Shown here one piece after another: positions 4,588 through 8,889 of a stretch of DNA of 8,889 nt. Source of the DNA: Acidobacteriaceae bacterium (lineage in GTDB: Bacteria; Acidobacteriota; Terriglobia; Terriglobales; Acidobacteriaceae); NCBI GenBank assembly GCA_003139975.1, contig PLHN01000114.1:1-8889 (forward strand), read 5' to 3'. The notes under the pieces were generated by a model. The model worked only from the letters and a program-made list of their open reading frames with translations, was not told the origin of the DNA and did not search any database. A program made the translations under genes and the position numbers. Every line of letters begins with the position of its first letter. The first letter of the stretch is position 1.

Positions 4588-6270
4588 ATGCCCGTAGAAA
4601 CCGAAGTCCCCATCTCCAAGAAAACAAACATTCGTGCCCCGCGCGGCACTACGCTCTCCTGCAAAGGTTGGCAGCAGGAAGCCGCCATGCGCATGCTCAT
4701 GAACAACTTAGACGACGAAGTCGCCGAGCGCCCGCAAGACCTTGTCGTATATGGAGGTACCGGCAAAGCCGCGCGCAACTGGGATTGCTATCACGCCATC
4801 GTCAACACGCTAAAGAACTTAGAGAACGACGAGACTCTGCTGGTGCAGTCGGGCAAGCCCGTCGGCGTGTTCCAAACGCACGACTACGCGCCGCGCGTGC
4901 TCATAGCTAACTCTAACTTAGTAGGCCACTTCTCGAACTGGGAGAAGTTCAACGAACTGGAACGCGCCGGCCTGATGATGTACGGCCAAATGACTGCAGG
5001 ATCATGGATTTACATCGGTTCTCAAGGCATCGTGCAAGGCACATACGAAACCTTCGCCGCCGCAGGCGTAAAGCACTTCGCCGGTGATCTCAGCGGCAAG
5101 TTGATTGTTTCCGGCGGGATGGGCGGAATGGGCGGAGCGCAGCCGCTGGCAGCCACAATGAATGGCGCGGCGTTCCTGGGAATTGACGTCGATCCCGAGC
5201 GGATCAAAAAGCGCCTGAAAACTGGCTATTGCGACTTCATGGTCACCACGCTGGATGAAGCGTTGCGCATCCTGAAGAACGCGGTGCGCAAGAAAGAAAA
5301 TGTCTCGGTCGGACTGGTTGGCAATTGTGCTGACATTATTCCTGAGTTGGCCGAGCGCGGAGTTGTTCCCGACATTCTCACCGACCAAACTTCAGCGCAC
5401 GATCCGCTGAACGGCTACGTGCCGAATGGCATGACGTTCGAAGCGGCGCTCGAATTGCGCAAGCGCGATCCACAGGCTTATCAGGAGCGGTCGCTCGATG
5501 CTATCTCTAAGCATGTTGAGGGCATGCTGCGGCTGCAGAAAATGGGCTCCGTCACGTTCGACTACGGCAACAACATCCGTACGTTTGCTTTCCAGCACGG
5601 AGTAAAGAACGCCTACGATTTTCCGGGTTTCGTGCCTGCCTACATTCGCCCGCTGTTCTGCGAAGGCCGAGGACCGTTCCGTTGGGCTGCGCTTTCGGGC
5701 GAAGCATCCGATATAGCCGTCACCGACGATCTCGTGCTCGAACTCTTTCCCGAGAACGTCAGCTTGCGCCGCTGGATTGAACTCGCGCGCAAGCGCATCA
5801 AGTTCCAAGGATTGCCTGCCCGTATTTGCTGGTTAGGTTATGGCGAACGCGCGCAGTTCGGGCTGGCGATCAACGATCTGGTCAAGAAGGGCAAGATCAA
5901 GGCTCCCATCGTGATCGGGCGCGATCACCTCGACTGCGGTTCCGTCGCATCACCCTTCCGCGAAACCGAGAGCATGAAAGATGGCACCGACGCGGTCGCG
6001 GACTGGCCGCTGCTGAACGCGCTGCTCAACACAGCCGCCGGAGCTTCGTGGGTCTCGATCCACAACGGAGGAGGAGTTGGTATCGGTTACTCGTTGCACG
6101 CCGGACAAGTTACGGTCGCCGACGGCACGGAGATGATGGCCAAGCGCATCGAGCGCGTGCTGACGACCGATCCGGGCATGGGCGTGATTCGGCACGTGGA
6201 TGCGGGGTATGACGAAGCGAAGGAGTTTGCGAAACAGAAGGGCGTAAAGATTCCGATGGAAGGTCGTTAG
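4588..6270 (+). CDS. hutU: Urocanate hydratase (urocanase)
   Basis: Cytosolic NAD+-dependent enzyme converting urocanate to 4-imidazolone-5-propionate, the second step of histidine degradation. The 560 residues match the usual family length of about 555. Landmarks: [17 protein letters not shown] (55-71), the NAD-binding glycine run [14 protein letters not shown] (175-188), [15 protein letters not shown] (265-279), the urocanase signature [16 protein letters not shown] (406-421) with the conserved Cys414, [15 protein letters not shown] (446-460) and [17 protein letters not shown] (491-507). The frame is open upstream to 3946, but the ATG at 4588 is chosen because homology starts there; GGAGA at 4569-4573 is a distant ribosome site. 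Two HutC-type boxes precede it. hutI follows 121 bp later on the same strand, so the pair is probably one operon. Confidence 0.97.
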   Translation: MPVETEVPISKKTNIRAPRGTTLSCKGWQQEAAMRMLMNNLDDEVAERPQDLVVYGGTGKAARNWDCYHAIVNTLKNLENDETLLVQSGKPVGVFQTHDYAPRVLIANSNLVGHFSNWEKFNELERAGLMMYGQMTAGSWIYIGSQGIVQGTYETFAAAGVKHFAGDLSGKLIVSGGMGGMGGAQPLAATMNGAAFLGIDVDPERIKKRLKTGYCDFMVTTLDEALRILKNAVRKKENVSVGLVGNCADIIPELAERGVVPDILTDQTSAHDPLNGYVPNGMTFEAALELRKRDPQAYQERSLDAISKHVEGMLRLQKMGSVTFDYGNNIRTFAFQHGVKNAYDFPGFVPAYIRPLFCEGRGPFRWAALSGEASDIAVTDDLVLELFPENVSLRRWIELARKRIKFQGLPARICWLGYGERAQFGLAINDLVKKGKIKAPIVIGRDHLDCGSVASPFRETESMKDGTDAVADWPLLNALLNTAAGASWVSIHNGGGVGIGYSLHAGQVTVADGTEMMAKRIERVLTTDPGMGVIRHVDAGYDEAKEFAKQKGVKIPMEGR

Positions 6271-6340
6271 TCGTTGGTCGTTCGCGCGATCGTGGAAGGG
6301 GGCGCCTCGCGCGTCAGCGGAGTTACGGCTCGCGGCCAAG

Positions 6341-6372
6341 ACTGCAGATTCCTCGCTTCGCTCGGAATGACG
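6341..6372 (-). repeat. Dispersed GTCATTCnGAG-type intergenic repeat, copy 2
   Basis: This lies in the hutU-hutI gap. Its reverse complement begins GTCATTCCGAGCGAAGCGA, nearly the same as 1551-1584, so it is the inverted copy. The gap also begins with a GTCGTT triplet repeat (6263-6282) that includes the hutU stop codon. No terminator-like hairpin is evident, so read-through from hutU to hutI remains possible. Confidence 0.5.
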
Positions 6373-6391
6373 ATCCTGTTATGGTGACTGG

Positions 6392-7663
6392 GTGAAGTCC
6401 AAGCCACTTCTGTTGGCAAATATCGGCCAGTTGCTCACGCTGCGCGCCTCCGCTCCCGGTCCGCGGCGCGGCGCGGCGCTTTCCGACCTCGGCATTCTCG
6501 AAGACGCTTCAGTTCTCTGCCTCGGCGGCAAAATCGTCTCGGTTGGCAAAACCAAAGACGCTCTGTGCGATCCCTGGTTGAAGAAGAATCGCAGGCAAGT
6601 CAGGGAGATCGACTGCAGCGGCCGGGTGGTGCTGCCTGGCTTCGTTGATTCGCACACTCATCCCGTTTTCGCCCATCCGCGGCTGATTGATTTTGAGAAG
6701 CGCATCTCAGGCGCCAATTACGAAGAAATCGCGGAAGCTGGCGGAGGGATTCGGTCGAGCATCGTTGGCGTTCGCAAGGCCACCAAGGCCGTGCTCACCC
6801 AGAAACTGCTCGCCGCCCTGCGCGACATGGCCAGCTACGGTACAACCGCCGTCGAGGCCAAATCCGGGTACGGGCTCGACTTGGCATCGGAGTTGAAGTC
6901 GCTCGAAGCCATTCGCGCCGCGGCACGGCAATGGCCGGGAACGGTGGTCCCGACCTTCCTGGGCGCGCATACCGTACCTCCGGAATATCGCCGACGCTCC
7001 CAAGCCTATGTCGATCTCGTCTGCAATGAGATGATGCCAGCAGTTGCCAAGCGCAAACTCGCTCGCTTCGCCGACGTCTTCTGCGACCGCGGCGCGTTCA
7101 GCGCTCAAGAAGCGGAACAGATCTTCCGCGCTGCTGAAGAAAATGGCTTCGCCCTGCGCGCCCACATAGGACAACTCAGCGAAACTCGCCTAGCACCGTT
7201 TCTGCGGTTCAACCCTGCATCCCTTGACCATTTGGACTACGTGAACGAAGCCGATGTGCGCGCGCTCGCCGCCAGCGACACGGTTGCGACCTTCGTTCCT
7301 GGAGCAAATTATTTTCTCGGCCTCTCCCGATACCCCAACGCGCGGCAGTTCATCGCGGCTGGAGTTGTGGTTGCTCTCGGCACGGACTACAATCCCGGTT
7401 CCTCACCAACTCTCAGCGTGCCGATGGCGATGTCGCTCGCCTGCACGCACATGAAGATGTCGGCCGCCGAAGCCATCACTGCGGCCACCATCAACGGAGC
7501 ATGGGCGCTCCGTATTGCCGATCAAAAGGGGAGCATCGAACCGGGAAAGGACGCCGACCTTGCCGTATTCAATCTTAAAGACCATCGCGAGATTCCCTAC
7601 TGGTTCGGCGTGAACCACTGCCAGTTGACGATTTTGAATGGCATCGCCGAGGAACGCCCGTGA
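6392..7663 (+). CDS. hutI: Imidazolonepropionase
   Basis: Hydrolyses imidazolone-5-propionate to N-formimino-glutamate, the third step of histidine degradation, as a metal-dependent amidohydrolase. The protein has 423 residues. Metal and substrate residues by comparison with B. subtilis HutI: His88 and His90 in FVDSHTHPVF, His193 in LGAHTVPPEY, His258 in RAHIGQLSE, His280 in SLDHLDYV and Asp332 in ALGTDYNPGSSP. Where the Bacillus enzyme has HADE, this one has HIGQ, so the acidic residue at that spot is Gln261. I regard this as a lineage variant, not a defect. The start is GTG at 6392; the nearest upstream in-frame stop is at 6368-6370 and no ATG lies between. A 4-codon frame (ATG 6381) ends in TGA overlapping the GTG. 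hutH, hutG and hutF are not in the window. Confidence 0.95.
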   Translation: MKSKPLLLANIGQLLTLRASAPGPRRGAALSDLGILEDASVLCLGGKIVSVGKTKDALCDPWLKKNRRQVREIDCSGRVVLPGFVDSHTHPVFAHPRLIDFEKRISGANYEEIAEAGGGIRSSIVGVRKATKAVLTQKLLAALRDMASYGTTAVEAKSGYGLDLASELKSLEAIRAAARQWPGTVVPTFLGAHTVPPEYRRRSQAYVDLVCNEMMPAVAKRKLARFADVFCDRGAFSAQEAEQIFRAAEENGFALRAHIGQLSETRLAPFLRFNPASLDHLDYVNEADVRALAASDTVATFVPGANYFLGLSRYPNARQFIAAGVVVALGTDYNPGSSPTLSVPMAMSLACTHMKMSAAEAITAATINGAWALRIADQKGSIEPGKDADLAVFNLKDHREIPYWFGVNHCQLTILNGIAEERP

Positions 7664-7819
7664 ACCGTTGGTAAAAGTAAGGTTGCTGGTGAGGGAAGAG
7701 TTTCGCGCGAGGAGTACGTCAAGTAGCGTAGTCCACCTCAACCTCGCGGCTAGAAGACTGTCGTGGACCGCGGTTGAATCCGCGGTGACCGATTAGCGCC
7801 GCGACTGGACGCGGCCGCA

Positions 7820-7848
7820 TTGAGCGAAGGGCGAGGCGTTGTTATAAT
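7820..7848 (+). promoter_or_regulatory. Sigma-70-like promoter for tRNA-Phe
   Basis: TTGAGC (7820-7825), an exact 17-nt spacer and a perfect TATAAT (7843-7848). The predicted start near 7855 gives a leader of about 120 nt before the tRNA. This is the best promoter match in the window. Confidence 0.65.
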
Positions 7849-7875
7849 GCGAATGTTCCGCAACGCTCTTAGCGA

Positions 7876-7927
7876 ATCGGCTGCGTTCTTGGCGCGGCCT
7901 CCCGCCCAGTAAAAGCGCGCAGCCGAT
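7876..7927 (+). other. Long-loop inverted repeat in the tRNA-Phe leader
   Basis: ATCGGCTGCG (7876-7885) and CGCAGCCGAT (7918-7927) are perfectly complementary over 10 bp with a 32-nt GC-rich loop. It lies between the promoter and the tRNA and could be a processing structure or part of a small leader RNA. Function unknown. Confidence 0.4.
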
Positions 7928-7973
7928 GGCCAAGACGAGTCGCCGCGCGGTGGATCGCAAGGGGAGCAGAAGT

Positions 7974-8049
7974 GGCCAGGTAGCTCAGGTGGTAGAGCGC
8001 AGCCCTGAAAAGGCTGGCGTCGGCGGTTCAACTCCGTCCCTGGCCACCA
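7974..8049 (+). tRNA. tRNA-Phe (GAA)
   Basis: A canonical 76-nt tRNA. The acceptor GGCCAGG pairs with CCTGGCC, followed by discriminator A and an encoded CCA. The D-arm is GCTC/GAGC with loop AGGTGGTA. The anticodon arm CAGCC, CTGAAAA, GGCTG gives anticodon GAA. The T-arm is GGCGG, TTCAACT, CCGTC. It has the normal 7/5 acceptor/T-stem, in contrast to the tRNA-like gene at 3236-3324. It is downstream of a TTGAGC/TATAAT promoter. Two tandem TTGTTCCAAT units (8087-8106) follow. Confidence 0.97.
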
Positions 8050-8216
8050 TACTTTCAAGAACTTACCCGCCCGCTCAACCTCAATTTTGTTCCAATTTGT
8101 TCCAATCTTAACTGGTGCCGCTGGGTTCGTCTCGCCCATTTAGAAGCGCTGTTCTGGCTAAACCCGTTTGAAGATGTCTTAAGCTACAAATTCCCGATGC
8201 GGCGGCAAAGGACGGA

Positions 8217-8621
8217 ATGAAGTCCCGATCTAAAAATTCTTCCGCTGCGGGGCGTCCAAGCCTTGATTTTCGACAGTTCAAGTCGGACTTGCGAACTTTT
8301 GTCAGGCAGTTCGTTCGCACACATGCGGAAAAATGGGACCGAAACCCACGAAAGGCGAGGGAGTTGGCTGTTCGACATTTTCGCAGGTCACTGCCACGCG
8401 GTCGACCTGGGCGGCCACGCTCCGAGGATGTGACGCGCGCGATAGAGCTTTTGCGCCAGGAAAAACGCTGGACGGAAATATATGCTGCTCTGATCCAAGA
8501 TCGTGACCGGGACCGTCGCAGTGCGAAGCAGGCGCGTTTGAGAGCCGCGGTGAGGTTTCGGTTGCGGCATCCAGATCGTTGCGCAAAACCCAGCCCGCTT
8601 TTCTTCGCCAAGAATCAGTAG
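8217..8621 (+). CDS. Hypothetical basic protein with AT-hook-like motif
   Basis: The 134-residue frame has a good ribosome site, AAGGA (8208-8212), 4 nt before the ATG. I do not recognise the family. It is very rich in Arg and Lys. A central LPRGRPGRPRSED (about 59-71) resembles an AT-hook (RGRP core), followed by a predicted helical pair, VTRAIELLRQEKRWTEIYAALI, that could be a helix-turn-helix, and a basic tail. No signal peptide or membrane segment. DNA or RNA binding is an inference from composition. It lies 167 bp past tRNA-Phe, a common site for acquired genes, but no integrase is visible. The chance that it is real rests on the ribosome site and on sensible helical composition. Confidence 0.55.
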   Translation: MKSRSKNSSAAGRPSLDFRQFKSDLRTFVRQFVRTHAEKWDRNPRKARELAVRHFRRSLPRGRPGRPRSEDVTRAIELLRQEKRWTEIYAALIQDRDRDRRSAKQARLRAAVRFRLRHPDRCAKPSPLFFAKNQ

Positions 8622-8672
8622 TGAGATTTCTTCCTCTGGAATGATCCCTTCAACACGAGCATGATCTAGAAC

Positions 8673-8889
8673 GTGAAGAGGCTCCCTCGCTATCAGTTCG
8701 CAGCCCGGAAAGAGAAGGCCGCTCGCTGCATGCGTGACGTGCTGAATGATCTGGACCGGGCCGACGAGATCGAGGGCTAGTCACCGCACGATTACACCGC
8801 TCACGGCAGCATCCAACTCTTAAACCCGAGGTCAAGGAATATGGCAAAACGAGCACAAACTAGACAAGAACTCCTAGCGCGTATCCGCG
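8673..8889 (+). pseudogene. Reading frame interrupted by one amber codon, runs off window end
   Basis: From GTG 8673 the frame reads VKRLPRYQFAARKEKAAR, then CMRDVLNDLDRADEIEG, then TAG (8778-8780). It continues in the same frame with SPHDYTAHGSIQLLNPRSRN and MAKRAQTRQELLARIR to the edge with no other stop. The two halves look like one protein (charged helical N-part, short linker, second helix), so a Leu or Met codon may have mutated to TAG. The alternative is two genes: a 35-residue peptide, then a new start at ATG 8841, which has GAGG 9 nt upstream. Neither family is identified. Confidence 0.4.

Larger units (their letters stand above)
7664..7973. other. Intergenic stretch between hutI and tRNA-Phe
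   Basis: No protein gene is supported in this 310-bp stretch. An open frame from 7926 runs across the tRNA and is spurious. The first 150 bp show nothing I recognise beyond small CG-rich inverted arms (CCGCGG near 7768 and 7780). The second half has the promoter and long-loop hairpin listed separately. Confidence 0.6.

Noticed and set aside
8087..8106. Tandem TTGTTCCAAT after tRNA-Phe as an integration site
   Set aside because: Only two 10-bp units, no match to the tRNA 3' end, and no integrase in the window.
7926..8111. 61-residue open frame over tRNA-Phe
   Set aside because: It translates the tRNA itself (GQVAQVVERSPEKAGVGGSTPS), a classic artefact.

Overview
The window looks like chromosomal DNA from an acidobacterium (Acidobacteriota, probably Terriglobia). 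This is inferred from moderately high GC, from intergenic repeats of a type I associate with that group (GTCATTCnGAG-type at 1551 and 6341; GGGTGCCCCA hairpins at 1614 and 2671), and from an unusual tRNA of a class reported mainly from Acidobacteria. No sequence search was possible, so the taxonomy is a judgement.

Layout, left to right: (1) 1-1508, the 3' part of guaA (GMP synthase). (2) 1721-2602, minus strand, convergent with guaA: a solitary Mrr-type restriction endonuclease. (3) 2603-3566, an accessory strip with no intact protein gene. It holds a 13-bp hairpin repeat, a RAYT (IS200-like) transposase remnant cut at its HUH motif, two minus-strand terminators, and at 3236-3324 (minus) a class II tRNA-like gene with an 8-bp acceptor stem, a 4-bp T-stem and a UUC anticodon. 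(4) 3567-4201, minus strand: a vapBC toxin-antitoxin pair whose toxin start region is repeated three times in tandem. (5) 4202-4587, a 386-bp divergent regulatory region with two TGTA-N2-TACA palindromes (HutC-type operators) and a perfect 16-bp parS-like palindrome. (6) 4588-7663, hutU and hutI, consecutive steps of histidine degradation. (7) 7664-8889: a strong promoter, tRNA-Phe(GAA), an unknown 134-aa gene, and a reading frame interrupted by an amber codon that runs off the end.

How it fits together: guaA, hutUI and tRNA-Phe are housekeeping or catabolic genes. The stretch from 1721 to 4201 between them is a small accessory island with defence (Mrr), toxin-antitoxin (VapBC), transposase debris and the odd tRNA. 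The hut promoter region faces this island and carries its own apparent operators, so it probably responds to urocanate through a HutC-like repressor encoded elsewhere. The most notable object is the 8/4 tRNA: its G discriminator and long variable arm suggest serine charging, while its anticodon would read glutamate codons. It could be a missense suppressor or a regulatory RNA.
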